From Synechococcales cyanobacterium bin59.metabat.ball.084 (lineage in GTDB: Bacteria > Cyanobacteriota > Cyanobacteriia > Cyanobacteriales > Chamaesiphonaceae): a stretch of 64,000 bases of DNA. The translations under genes and the position numbers were made by a program. The notes under the pieces are model-generated. The model made no database searches and was not told the DNA's origin. It saw nothing but the letters and a program-made list of their open reading frames with translations. Within the stretch, counting starts at the first letter, position 1, and every line of letters begins with the position of its first letter. This document shows positions 15,531-24,656 of this stretch, in pieces. The stretch spans positions 1 to 64,000 of the forward strand of contig JAAFHZ010000001.1 in NCBI GenBank assembly GCA_013297675.1. The letters run 5' to 3'.

Positions 15531-18017
15531 CTATCTACGACCTTTTTTGTTTTTTGGGGAGGGGCGCTTTCCACCAAGAAGCAGTTGAGGAAGAGAAAAA
15601 TCTTCGTCCTCATCATCCTCATCAAAGTCGTCATCGTCTTCATACATATCATCTTCCATCATTTGTAGGAGCTTGGGCATAATTTCAGCTAATTTCTCAG
15701 GGGGCAGATTATCACCAAACATTTTGCGCACAATCTGTTTCACAAAACTAACTTGATCAAAATTTCCACCACTCCTGGCACCTGTAAATAACATGGCCGA
15801 TACCTGCTTTGATTGAAACCGTTCTTCTGCTCGATACGCTTGCAGAGCGCTCGTATCTTGTAACCGGCGAGCCAGATCAAAACCCTGGGTTTTCAGCTCA
15901 TGGTAATCGTTACTTTCGCTTTCATAAGTAGTAGCTTTTGCTAACAAAAGCTGTGGGTTTTGAGCATCTTGACGTAAAAATTCATCAATTAGCGATCGCA
16001 GACTTTCGCTGGTAGCAAAACGCCGTACCCGAAACTGGAGCTGTGTTAAAGCTAATTCAGGTAGGGGTGATAACCTCAAATAATTGCGGCAAGCAGTTTG
16101 CAGGGCAGGTAATCGATCGCCTTTAACAGCCCATAGCATTAAATGGGTCGATAGAGTTTCTGGGTGATCTATTGCAAGCAATTGCTGGAGATAATCACTT
16201 TGTAAAGCAGCAACACCTTTTTGGCGCTTAGTAAAAAGCTGAATTGCCAAAAAAATAGTCTGAATAGCTAAAATCTTTTCTGAATCGGCCAGCTTTTGTA
16301 GTAGCTCTTGCCATTTTTTAGCTGCCCATTCTTGCCGAAAACCAACTTTACCGGCAGCGCTGGGTTCACCTTCTACTGCTGCCACAAAAATTCGACCGGC
16401 TGCAATAGCCGCATTTTCTTCGTCAGGGTCTTCAATATAACTCTCAAAAATTTGATATTTCTGAGGAATAAATGCCTCAATCCATTCTGGAGTTTCTTCT
16501 TGATCCAACTCCTCGGCTGCTTCGTCCCCAAGAGCCAGACCAAAGCGACGCTGAATATCTTTAACTGCATCTCGATCGCCTTGCTTGTCTAACTCCATTA
16601 ATAGTCGATCATAAACTTCTTTTGATTTACAGCCGTTTTCTAAAGATTTAGTCAGCAGGGCAATAGCTTTTGTGGTATCTCCCTGTAAATAGGCTTTCAA
16701 TCCTTGTCGCCCAATTACTTCCGGCGATTCGGGACAGAGATCGATCGCTGTCTGTAAGGCGTTATAACCATGCTGGGTGGAACCCCGTGACATACACACA
16801 TCTGCCAGCCAGCAATGAATTTGTGCCAAAGCAGAGTTGAGGCGTGCAACAGGCCAGTTATGAGGCTGGTCTTGAGCCAATTTTTGCACTTCGGCTAAAA
16901 AGTAGCTATATAATCTCTTAAAGTGTTGCAGCGGATATTCTTCGCCCTCGTACATACAGCGCAGTTTGAGCACAAGCTGCACATCAAAAGGTGGCTCATA
17001 CACCACTGCTTCTAAGAAGGGCACAATACATTCTACTTCTAGGTCTTCCATGGCCTCATCGGCAGCTAAAATCATCACCGATCGATATAATTCATCTAGT
17101 TCGGGAAATTCTAGGCAGGGACGAGGCAGTTTTTGCAGAATATGAGCAGCATCATGATGATTAGATTTGTCTATTAGCTGCAAAAATCTGATTACTGCAC
17201 TGATAATTCGCAGCTTACCTTCTTGTCGATCGAGTACTTTGATCGCTGTTGGTGATGCCTGGGGCGCAGCAGCTTGTACTAAGGACAACCGGCTCAGAGC
17301 TGGATGTGTGGGCAGCAAAGAACTTAATGACCGCACCCGCTCGATCGATTTTGGTAAATTCAAGCTATCTTCTGCCTGAGACCAATTACCAAGCTGTTGC
17401 TGAACATAAGCAATCCAGGCTGCCGGAGAGTCGCCAGGGGTGGCGTTGCTCTCCATTTTTTTTAAATGCTCCAGCGCCTCTGGTAATTTTCCGGCTTTTA
17501 AAGATAAAATCCCCTTAGCCCAGTGAATTTGCGCCGCACTAAACCTTGTGGTTTGAGTTTTGAGTAAGTCGGCAACTTGTGCGGTATCTGCTTGTAGCAG
17601 CAGTAGTTTTAGGTAACAACCCGCATAGTCTGGGGTCAAAATTTGACTATCAAAAGCGTCCCGCATTGTTGCTAGGGCGGTAGCTGAGTCTTCGCTAACC
17701 AGCAAACTTTTGGCTAGCCAGTAGTAAGATTCTTCTGTCGTACCAAGCTCTATGGCTTGACGCAGTGAGGCTTGAGCTTGGCGATGTTGCCCTAGGTGAT
17801 ATTCTTGCTGTCCTTGTAAAGCCCAAACTTCCGCTTCTGATGGCCTGATTACAGCTTCGGGGTGCATTTTGCCAATCTGCTTGATTTTTTCGATCGCCTG
17901 ACGAAAATTCTTTTTTTGAATTAGCTTCTGCACCTGCTCTTGCAGCCGATCGAGGTTAGCTGGTCGCTCGGCTGAAGCGGCTTGTTGTTGCTTGCGCAAT
18001 GCTTTGCGGTTGGGCAT
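15531..18017 (-). CDS. Large TPR protein heading the Hsp70 operon
   Basis: 828 residues. A basic, Gln/Ala-rich N-terminus (MPNRKALRKQQQAA) is followed by tetratricopeptide-like helical repeats, clearest at about 30-230 and 400-480. The C-terminus has a run of Asp/Glu (about 785-808) and ends in a Lys/Arg-rich tail (GGKRPSPKNKKGRR). It is soluble by appearance, with no signal peptide. As first gene of the operon with J, GrpE and Hsp70 genes, it is likely the adaptor that brings clients or binds the acidic Hsp70 tail; the shared acidic tails are suggestive. No enzymatic domain is seen. Confidence 0.7.
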   Translation of the reverse strand: MPNRKALRKQQQAASAERPANLDRLQEQVQKLIQKKNFRQAIEKIKQIGKMHPEAVIRPSEAEVWALQGQQEYHLGQHRQAQASLRQAIELGTTEESYYWLAKSLLVSEDSATALATMRDAFDSQILTPDYAGCYLKLLLLQADTAQVADLLKTQTTRFSAAQIHWAKGILSLKAGKLPEALEHLKKMESNATPGDSPAAWIAYVQQQLGNWSQAEDSLNLPKSIERVRSLSSLLPTHPALSRLSLVQAAAPQASPTAIKVLDRQEGKLRIISAVIRFLQLIDKSNHHDAAHILQKLPRPCLEFPELDELYRSVMILAADEAMEDLEVECIVPFLEAVVYEPPFDVQLVLKLRCMYEGEEYPLQHFKRLYSYFLAEVQKLAQDQPHNWPVARLNSALAQIHCWLADVCMSRGSTQHGYNALQTAIDLCPESPEVIGRQGLKAYLQGDTTKAIALLTKSLENGCKSKEVYDRLLMELDKQGDRDAVKDIQRRFGLALGDEAAEELDQEETPEWIEAFIPQKYQIFESYIEDPDEENAAIAAGRIFVAAVEGEPSAAGKVGFRQEWAAKKWQELLQKLADSEKILAIQTIFLAIQLFTKRQKGVAALQSDYLQQLLAIDHPETLSTHLMLWAVKGDRLPALQTACRNYLRLSPLPELALTQLQFRVRRFATSESLRSLIDEFLRQDAQNPQLLLAKATTYESESNDYHELKTQGFDLARRLQDTSALQAYRAEERFQSKQVSAMLFTGARSGGNFDQVSFVKQIVRKMFGDNLPPEKLAEIMPKLLQMMEDDMYEDDDDFDEDDEDEDFSLPQLLLGGKRPSPKNKKGRR

Positions 18018-18144
18018 CTGAGATAACTTCTGAGAGAATTACAGTATCGAGAGACATCGCAACACTCTAGCAAGATTTTTTTGCTTTTGCTGTTTTTTGT
18101 TAACCAATGTGACATTACCGCCACCACCGGCTGATCATCTGCAG

Positions 18145-18675
18145 CTATCTTTTGAGTACAAAAATCTGGGTGAAGTAATAAGAACCACCGCGCTCTACCA
18201 CTCCCACACCGGTTAAATTAAAGTTCCCAACCATGTTTCGTTGATGACTAGGACTTTTAATCCAACCTTGAACTGCTGTGTTATCGGGGTTTTCATAGCC
18301 CTTATTAGAGGCCACATTTTCGGCCACGCTGCTGTAGGCAATGGTTTTTCCGATGATCGCCACCCGACCGTCAAAACCATTGTGGCTAATGCGGCCAGAG
18401 TTAGCCATGGCTGCACTATGCACTCTGGCTTGCTCGGTGATCGTTTGGTCAAATGCTAAAGGTGGCAAATTTTGTGACTGACGATATTGGTTGATTTGGC
18501 TATGTACCGATTGTTCTATAGAGCTTGCTGCAATCAAATTTTTGGGAACCTCATTTGGCAAACTGGTGGATTTTGCAATGTAAGATTTAGGGCTAACCAT
18601 AGCTTGGGCAATCACAGAAATTCCGGCAACGGCAGCAAGAATACTCAAAATGCCTGGGATGAGGGAAAGCTTCAT
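18145..18675 (-). CDS. Secreted CAP-domain (SCP/PR1) protein
   Basis: 176 residues. An N-terminal hydrophobic signal (SLIPGILSILAAVAGISVIAQA) is followed from about residue 55 by a CAP domain: INQYRQSQNLPPLAFD, HSAAMANSGRISHNGF, SSVAENVA, and GWIKSPSHQRNMVGNFNLTG. The His-Glu-Glu-His cavity residues expected in CAP proteins can be placed in these motifs. Bacterial members are extracellular, with no agreed activity. It is monocistronic, between the TPR operon and menF. Confidence 0.85.
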   Translation of the reverse strand: MKLSLIPGILSILAAVAGISVIAQAMVSPKSYIAKSTSLPNEVPKNLIAASSIEQSVHSQINQYRQSQNLPPLAFDQTITEQARVHSAAMANSGRISHNGFDGRVAIIGKTIAYSSVAENVASNKGYENPDNTAVQGWIKSPSHQRNMVGNFNLTGVGVVERGGSYYFTQIFVLKR

Positions 18676-18750
18676 AATTTATTGGATTCTGAGGAAGTCT
18701 ATTCTATTTTACCACCACAGATCGGAGCTTGTTCTACAACAAAATCATGA

Positions 18751-20127
18751 CTAAATACTCAGCGATTGATACAGCGGCTGTAACTTAAGCTGAATCTCCG
18801 CTACCTCGCGAGACACCTGAGAACCCGCTACAATTCCGGCACCTCCATAGAGCCGCACCCGATCTCCAGTTACCAAAGCCGATCGAATACCCACCACAAA
18901 CTCGCAGTTACCATCTATATCAATCCAGCCTAGGGGAGCGGCATATAGAGATCGATCGACCTGTTCATATTTCCGAATCTTGGCACAGGCCAAATCGCGC
19001 GGCAAACCAGCCACCGCTGGAGTAGGATGCAAAGCTCCCACTACCGCCAAAGGCGAAACCGAGCTGGGCAAAACAGTGCGAATCGGAGTCCAAAGATGCT
19101 GAATATTAGCCAATTGCAACAGCCGAGGAGCCGCTGACCACTGAGGATGCAGACCTAAATCCACCAAGGAATTGGCGATAAAATCTCGCACCAAGCGATG
19201 CTCGTGCTGCTCTTTCGGATCGGCCAATAATTCTTCACCTAACTGCCGATCGAGCAGCGGCGATTGGCCACGGGGCGCAGAACCAGCTAAAGCATCCGCA
19301 ATCAACAAACCATCTCGCACTGTCACCAGCCGCTCTGGGCTGGCACCCAAAAAACAGTTCCCCAAACCATCACTAGTAGCAAAGGTATAACAGTGGGGAT
19401 GCCGATCGCGCAGGTTCGCTAAGGAGCTTGGAATTGATAACTTGGAGGCAGTCACTTCAGCGGTGTGTGCCAAAACAACTTTTTGCACCTGTTTTTGAGC
19501 AATATCTTGGAGCGCCAGCTCGATCGATTGTTCCAGGCTATTTTGCCCGGTAATTCTAATTTTACTGGTTGATCTTTGAGGATTGGGAGACAAACTCTGT
19601 CCCGATAACCTTTCTAATCGATCGATCACCACGGCAATTTCTTGACCTGCTACTTCCAGCGAACGAGCTGTTGGTACATTCGCAATCAAGGCACAGCGAC
19701 CATTTTGACGTTCAATTTGCCACTGGGGCAAACAAAGGTGGCTGGTGGCAAAGGGAACAGCCGCAGTCGGAGCATCAAAAAACGGGAATCGACAGTAGAT
19801 GGCGGGTTTAAAGTTACGGGTGCGACTGGCAACCGAGTCCATGATTTCTTGGAGATACTCTTGAGCCGCAGCAAACCGATTGCTACCTGTGAAACTCCGG
19901 GTAGCTGCATTGCCAATCAGGGCAATCGATCGCTCTCCCTGTTCCCAATAAAAATAAGGCTGGGACTTAGAACATAAAACTTGCAGAGCCAGCAATGGGT
20001 CTATCTCTGGCAAGGCAAACTCCAGACTGATAATTTGGCGGGCAGATCGCCCACGTTGAGTTTTCAGCAAAGCAGTAATTGCCTTGCTGTCATCAGATAA
20101 AAGATACCGGTGAGGAGTAACTGTCAT
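18751..20127 (-). CDS. menF: Isochorismate synthase
   Basis: 458 residues of the chorismate-utilising family. The C-terminal catalytic half has KVVLAHTAEVTA (about residue 235), GASPERLVTVRDG (about 286), ADALAGSAPRG (about 301), LHPTPAVAGLP (about 378), and EQVDRSLYAAPLGWIDIDG. The enzyme converts chorismate to isochorismate, the first committed step of phylloquinone (vitamin K1) synthesis for photosystem I. It diverges from menA, another gene of the same pathway, with a gap of about 190 bases that must hold both promoters. Chorismate synthase is encoded 7 kb away. Confidence 0.92.
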   Translation of the reverse strand: MTVTPHRYLLSDDSKAITALLKTQRGRSARQIISLEFALPEIDPLLALQVLCSKSQPYFYWEQGERSIALIGNAATRSFTGSNRFAAAQEYLQEIMDSVASRTRNFKPAIYCRFPFFDAPTAAVPFATSHLCLPQWQIERQNGRCALIANVPTARSLEVAGQEIAVVIDRLERLSGQSLSPNPQRSTSKIRITGQNSLEQSIELALQDIAQKQVQKVVLAHTAEVTASKLSIPSSLANLRDRHPHCYTFATSDGLGNCFLGASPERLVTVRDGLLIADALAGSAPRGQSPLLDRQLGEELLADPKEQHEHRLVRDFIANSLVDLGLHPQWSAAPRLLQLANIQHLWTPIRTVLPSSVSPLAVVGALHPTPAVAGLPRDLACAKIRKYEQVDRSLYAAPLGWIDIDGNCEFVVGIRSALVTGDRVRLYGGAGIVAGSQVSREVAEIQLKLQPLYQSLSI

Positions 20128-20314
20128 GCCAGCGAAATAAAGTTTTTTTAAGGTTTTGCAACGCTCGCCCAGGCCAAATGAGGAATTGTGCTATAGCTAG
20201 TTAGTGGCCCAATCACTGAGAACATTGCAGGCTGCGATTTCGCGCTTATATTGTACTCTGGGAACCTCGGGCAAAACATAAACAACTGTGAACAAAGCTT
20301 CCCAGCCCCCTTTT

Positions 20315-21226
20315 ATGACCACCGCCGAACTTCTTAAAACCCCCTCTCGCTCAAAGCTGTGGCTGGCTGCCATCAAGCCTCCGATGTATACTGTGGCCGT
20401 GGTGCCGATCGGGTTAGGGACAGCGATCGCCGTGGCCGAGAGCGGCAAATTTCAGAGCGGTTTCTTCACCACTTTCTTGCTCTCGGCCATTGCAATCATT
20501 GCCTGGATTAATATCAGCAATGACGTGTTTGATGCCGATACCGGCATCGACAAAAACAAAGCCGAGTCGGTGGTAAACCTGACCGGCAACCGCAATTTAA
20601 TGTTCTGGCTCAGCAATCTGCTGTTAGTTGGGGGCATCAGCGGAGTCGCCAGCATCTGCTGGGCACAGCAGGACTGGACGGTGGTAGCAATTGTGGCGCT
20701 CTGCTGTTTTTTGGGCTACACCTACCAAGGCCCGCCCTTTCGGTTGGGATATTTAGGTTTGGGCGAAATCATTTGCTTTATTTGCTTTGGGCCATTGGCC
20801 TTAACGGCAGCCTATTACAGTCAAACCCAGAGCTTCTCACCGGTAAATCTGGCCGCCAGCGTAATTGTGGGGATTTTGACCAGTCTAATTTTGTTTTGCT
20901 CGCATTTTCATCAGGTGGCCGATGACATCGCCGCAGGCAAAAAGTCGCCGATCGTCCGACTGGGCACCCAGTTAGGATCTAAAGTCCTCACGGTTGCTAC
21001 GATACTAAGCTATCTGCTGTTAGTCGGGTTAGTAGCAACTGGTGTGTTTCCCCTAACCACTCTCTGGGCATTATTAGGCAGCCCGATCGCCTGGCAGCTC
21101 TGCCGTTTTGTTGCCCAAAATCACGATCGACCAGAAATTGTGAGAACCTGCAAATACCTGGCAGTTCGCTTACACTTTGTCAGTGGAGTATTATTAGGCA
21201 TTGGGTTTATCTTGAGTCACAGATGA
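20315..21226 (+). CDS. menA: 1,4-dihydroxy-2-naphthoate phytyltransferase
   Basis: About 303 residues from ATG 20315; GTG 20288 would add nine residues. UbiA-type prenyltransferase with about eight membrane helices. The first Asp-rich motif NISNDVFDADTGID (about residue 66) and the second with FHQVADDIAAGKKSP (about 205) bind the Mg-diphosphate. The N-terminal KLWLAAIKPPMYTVAVVPIG strongly matches cyanobacterial MenA. It attaches the phytyl chain to dihydroxynaphthoate in phylloquinone synthesis. Its stop overlaps the start of the bestrophin-like gene (ATGA). Confidence 0.93.
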   Translation: MTTAELLKTPSRSKLWLAAIKPPMYTVAVVPIGLGTAIAVAESGKFQSGFFTTFLLSAIAIIAWINISNDVFDADTGIDKNKAESVVNLTGNRNLMFWLSNLLLVGGISGVASICWAQQDWTVVAIVALCCFLGYTYQGPPFRLGYLGLGEIICFICFGPLALTAAYYSQTQSFSPVNLAASVIVGILTSLILFCSHFHQVADDIAAGKKSPIVRLGTQLGSKVLTVATILSYLLLVGLVATGVFPLTTLWALLGSPIAWQLCRFVAQNHDRPEIVRTCKYLAVRLHFVSGVLLGIGFILSHR

Positions 21227-22137
21227 AGTGGGAAAAAAGTAATTGGCTAAGCATGGCCTTCACGACCAGGGGATCGGTAATTCCTTCGATCAGGAGACGA
21301 GTATTGCTCTGTGTAATGTTTGGATTGCTGATTTCACTGCTACATACCTATAAGTATCCGGTTTTTCAAAAGTCCTTGGCAGATACAGTTCCGGCAGTAG
21401 TACTGGGTTTGCTGTTGGTTTTTCGGACTAATACCGCCTACGATCGATTTTGGGAAGGCCGCAAAGCCTGGGGCAATATGAATAACAATATTCGCAATTT
21501 GGTGCGTATTGTGTGGCTAGGCATTGATGAACGAATACCAGAAGATCGAGAGCGTAAAATTGCGGCTTTAGAAATGCTGCCTGCTTTTGCGATCGCCACC
21601 AAACTTTACCTGCGAGGACAGCCATTAGAACCAGAATTGTCTAAGGTGTTTTCATCGGCACAGTTGCAACAGCTCAATGCGGTACAAAATCCGGCGCTAC
21701 AAATTGCTTTTTGGCTGGGTGATTACTTACAAAGCGAGCATCGCCGGGGCAATATTGGCATTTATCAAATGAATGAGCTACAGCGAATTATTAATAGCAT
21801 GGTGGATTGTGTGGGTACCTGCGAAAGAATTTTGCGCACGCCGATGCCTTTAGCTTATGCCATTCACCTGAAGCAGTTACTACTGATTTATTGTTTGCTG
21901 TTGCCGTTTAAAATGGTTGGGGATTTAGGCTGGGGAACAGCGCCGGTAGTAGGGTTAGTGAGCTTTACCTTGTTTGGGATTGAGGCGATCGGGGTAGAAA
22001 TTGAAAACCCTTTTGGTAATGATCCCAACGATTTGCCTTTGGACAATATTTGTAAGAATATTCAACGGACGATCGAAGACACCGTAAACTATGGCCACCC
22101 ACCTGAGTCACTAGATTTGGACTTAGATGTAAATTAG
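21223..22137 (+). CDS. Bestrophin-like (UPF0187) membrane channel protein
   Basis: 304 residues. Membrane segments near residues 25-42, 50-65 and two around 215-250, with the family signature FRTNTAYDRFWEGRKAWG (about 67-84) and near the C-terminus IENPFGNDPNDLPLDNIC (about 260-277). Bacterial bestrophins form pentameric ion channels, mostly for cations in the characterised bacterial cases and anions in plants and animals. In chloroplasts the relatives sit in thylakoids. Coupled to menA by a 4-base overlap, so expressed together; a functional link is not obvious. Confidence 0.88.
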   Translation: MKWEKSNWLSMAFTTRGSVIPSIRRRVLLCVMFGLLISLLHTYKYPVFQKSLADTVPAVVLGLLLVFRTNTAYDRFWEGRKAWGNMNNNIRNLVRIVWLGIDERIPEDRERKIAALEMLPAFAIATKLYLRGQPLEPELSKVFSSAQLQQLNAVQNPALQIAFWLGDYLQSEHRRGNIGIYQMNELQRIINSMVDCVGTCERILRTPMPLAYAIHLKQLLLIYCLLLPFKMVGDLGWGTAPVVGLVSFTLFGIEAIGVEIENPFGNDPNDLPLDNICKNIQRTIEDTVNYGHPPESLDLDLDVN

Positions 22138-22151
22138 TAAATTGATGTTCA

Positions 22152-22634
22152 TTATTCTGATTCTTTCATATCAATATGTAAATTCATTTCAATCCGAATA
22201 TCTTTCACTAGCTTATGCTGTATATCTGTAAAGTTTAGTTGATTAATATTCTTTTTTCTAACTTTTTTACCTACATCATAGCCTTCATCAAATACGATTA
22301 ATGTTTTCAAATTAATTCGATATGCAGATGGATACAAAGTAGAAGCTGCAATTTTGAAAATTAATAAATGAATCCAACTTGTATTTGGATCATTGCCCAT
22401 CATGAAGCCTAGAATATAAGCTTCATCAGTTGCACTAAAACCTTTTTTTAGTAACAAATGAATACAGTCATGACCAAATAAATCAATATTTCCTGGTAGA
22501 GCAAAAAGGCTAGCTGGGTTTTCTAGTAGCCAAACTATCCACGGTATATCTTTGGGCTGAAAACCTCCTAAGGTTTGATGTGCAGCAGCTAACGTTAGAT
22601 GATCTAACGCTTCTGGATAGGTATTCCATAGCAT
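22152..22634 (-). CDS. Conserved cyanobacterial protein, function unknown
   Basis: 160 residues from ATG 22634 (TTG 22640 is also in frame). A central segment, FGHDCIHLLLKKGFSATDEAY, followed by ILGFMMGNDPNT (together about residues 50-82), gives the strongest impression of conservation, with His, Asp and Cys that might bind a metal. No signal peptide or clear membrane helix. It converges on the bestrophin-like gene with a 14-base gap. The gene is A+T-rich and lacks CGATCG, so it may be acquired. Confidence 0.6.
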   Translation of the reverse strand: MLWNTYPEALDHLTLAAAHQTLGGFQPKDIPWIVWLLENPASLFALPGNIDLFGHDCIHLLLKKGFSATDEAYILGFMMGNDPNTSWIHLLIFKIAASTLYPSAYRINLKTLIVFDEGYDVGKKVRKKNINQLNFTDIQHKLVKDIRIEMNLHIDMKESE

Positions 22635-22640
22635 GTTCAA

Positions 22641-23154
22641 TATAGGCTATTCAATAATATATAGCCCCCCTCACTTAATAATATTAGTGCGAATAGCTCA
22701 GATAATCTAATTCATTAGAGCGAATTATTATTATTCAGAGACTATATTTAAATACTATAAACTTTCACTATTTCTATAGCCTCAGGAAAAACGCTGGTTT
22801 GTCAGAGAATAAAGTTTTTAAAATCTGTTGCTTGACAGATATACTGATAGTGTTATCAACTAATTAATAATTGTTATCAGCACATTATCTATACCATTAT
22901 CTAGATTAAAAAAAATCTGTAATTAGCTCAGTAGCTAGATTCTAGCCAATTAATTTTGGGATTTAAATCTGATTAAGTGTTGTAATTTATATCATTATTA
23001 ACACCTAAGTATTTTTACTCAGAAGCAAATAGATGAATTCATTTAGTATCAAGATGGTGATTGCGGAGAAATAATCCCGGCAGTAAACCTTGGGCATCAA
23101 CACAGCCAAATAAAAGAATTAGTCAAAATTTACAACTTTTTACATCGGGTACAG
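22641..23154. other. A+T-rich gene-free stretch of about 510 bases
   Basis: No convincing gene on either strand. A possible promoter on the plus strand is TTGACA, 16 bases, TATCAA (about 22833-22860), but nothing recognisable lies downstream of it on that strand. Short direct copies of GTTATCA occur nearby. The composition is clearly more A+T-rich than its surroundings. Confidence 0.5.
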
Positions 23155-24198
23155 TTATTGCAACAAGGCATTTAAAATAGGCTCTGCCCCAAAGCGAATA
23201 GCGTCAGTACAGGGCAAACCGGTTTCGACTTTGACTGTTTGGATGTAGCTGCGCAGCTCGGCTTCATCGCTCAAATTTGCGCCATTGATGGCGATCGCCA
23301 CTACTTTAGCAGGTGCAAAAGCCCCACCCGCCGCCGCAATTTGTTCGTAGAGCTGAATCACCGCAGGTAAAGGCGGAATAGTCACCTGAGGGCAATTGCG
23401 CACCGTAGTTTGCCCTGCCTTGTGTACTAACACCAAATGAGTCGGCTGGCTACCTCGCAGTAGGGGCAATGTCGCCGTCGAACCTGGATGCAAGATAGAT
23501 CCCTGGCCTTCAATAATCAATAAATCCTGACCAGGAGCATGGTTAATTACCGCTTGCTCGATCGAACCCGCTGCATGGTCTACTTTAATCGCATCCAAAG
23601 CCACGCCGCTGCCCACAATCATCAAGCCCGCCTGACCCGTAGCCACAAATTTGGATTTAATCCCTCGATCGACGCAGGCTTTTTGTAACTCTAGCCCCGC
23701 TGACATCTTGCCGATCGCCATATCTGTCCCCACCATCAGCACCCGCTTGCCGGGTAACTCTGCCGCCAAACCTTTGCCGATCGGCGGATTTTCTTTGGGG
23801 GGTTGACGCACATCCCAGATCCATTGACCGGGCTGGAGGGCGGGCAAATTGGGATGGCCATCCAGCCGCGTGTGCAAACCATTGACGATCGACATCCCCG
23901 CTGCCACTGCGGCTTGTAGTTCTGGCCACCAGTCATCAGGAATCACGCCTCCAGAAGGTGCGGTGCCAATTAACAAAGCATCGGGCTTGTAGGCCAGCGC
24001 CGCCTGAATATCGGCTACTACTGGGGCATCTCGCTTAATACCGGTGCATTCTAATACCGATGCGCCAGCGGCCTCTCGATCGATCACCACCGCCACCGGG
24101 TTGGGACTGTAACGCAGTATGGTCAGACCAGTTTTGCCATTTTGGCCTTTGATGCCACCGTGTAAAAGAACGGCTAAGCGATGATGAGATAGAAGCAT
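23155..24198 (-). CDS. DUF1611 family P-loop protein
   Basis: About 347 residues from ATG 24198 (MLLSHHRLAVLLHGG); TTG 24216 is an upstream alternative. Matches the DUF1611 family: an N-terminal Rossmann-like half (VVIDREAAG, LLIGTAPSGG) and a C-terminal half with a Walker-A-like loop GTDMAIGKMSAGLEL (about residue 157) and LLIIEGQGSILHPG (about 225-238). Some relatives (DgcN) work with a dipeptide epimerase or D-glutamate metabolism; no epimerase gene is adjacent here, so the reaction stays open. It follows the small membrane protein gene after 70 bases containing a perfect inverted repeat. Confidence 0.75.
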   Translation of the reverse strand: MLLSHHRLAVLLHGGIKGQNGKTGLTILRYSPNPVAVVIDREAAGASVLECTGIKRDAPVVADIQAALAYKPDALLIGTAPSGGVIPDDWWPELQAAVAAGMSIVNGLHTRLDGHPNLPALQPGQWIWDVRQPPKENPPIGKGLAAELPGKRVLMVGTDMAIGKMSAGLELQKACVDRGIKSKFVATGQAGLMIVGSGVALDAIKVDHAAGSIEQAVINHAPGQDLLIIEGQGSILHPGSTATLPLLRGSQPTHLVLVHKAGQTTVRNCPQVTIPPLPAVIQLYEQIAAAGGAFAPAKVVAIAINGANLSDEAELRSYIQTVKVETGLPCTDAIRFGAEPILNALLQ

Positions 24199-24232
24199 AT
24201 GCGGCGAAACGATCAATAATTTTGCCCTAAGC

Positions 24233-24259
24233 GTACCAGCTATTCGGTCTAGCTGGTAC
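24233..24259. repeat. Inverted repeat between the YeaQ-like and DUF1611 genes
   Basis: GTACCAGCT, nine bases, AGCTGGTAC: a perfect 9-base stem. It lies in the 70-base gap between two minus-strand genes. There is no T-run on either side, so it is not a classical terminator; it may be an operator or an mRNA processing/stabilising hairpin. Confidence 0.6.
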
Positions 24260-24268
24260 CAAAAATTC

Positions 24269-24559
24269 CTAGTTTTCAGCTCTGCCCATAACTAATCCCC
24301 AAACAAAGATCGCAATGATCGAACCAACCACTGCTAACCCAATGCTGCCCATGCTAAACAGGTGCTTAGGAGCAGTTGTAGCCAAAGACTTGTACTTGAT
24401 GAGATTGTGCGCAGCGCCACCAATAAAAGAGCCAGTAATCCCTAAAGCTGCTGTTTGCCAAAATCCGCCGCCCTGACGACCGGGCATAATCATCTTGGCA
24501 ATCGCGCCAGCAACAACGCCGAGGATGATCCAAGATACAACTGCAATTATTAAATTCAT
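24269..24559 (-). CDS. GlsB/YeaQ/YmgE-type small stress membrane protein
   Basis: 96 residues from ATG 24559, chosen because GGAG lies 10 bases upstream; an earlier start at 24583 has no such site. Three hydrophobic segments with the family's glycine pattern: WIILGVVAGAIAKMIMPGRQGGG (start about residue 9), then GITGSFIGGAA and VGSIIAIFVWGLV. The family is often called 'transglycosylase-associated', but no enzymatic activity is shown; members are induced by stress. It is longer than the E. coli forms (about 82 residues). Confidence 0.82.
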   Translation of the reverse strand: MNLIIAVVSWIILGVVAGAIAKMIMPGRQGGGFWQTAALGITGSFIGGAAHNLIKYKSLATTAPKHLFSMGSIGLAVVGSIIAIFVWGLVMGRAEN

Positions 24560-24656
24560 CAGATTTTCTCCACGATTTTTCAAAAACTTTGTCTTTATTT
24601 AGGATAGCGATCGATCCCAAGCCTGACGAATTTTCGCAAAGAAAGATCACAAAAGC

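Noticed and set aside
22641-23154. Tiny frame MNSFSIKMVIAEK and similar in the A+T-rich gap
   Set aside because: Too short, with no ribosome site and no family.
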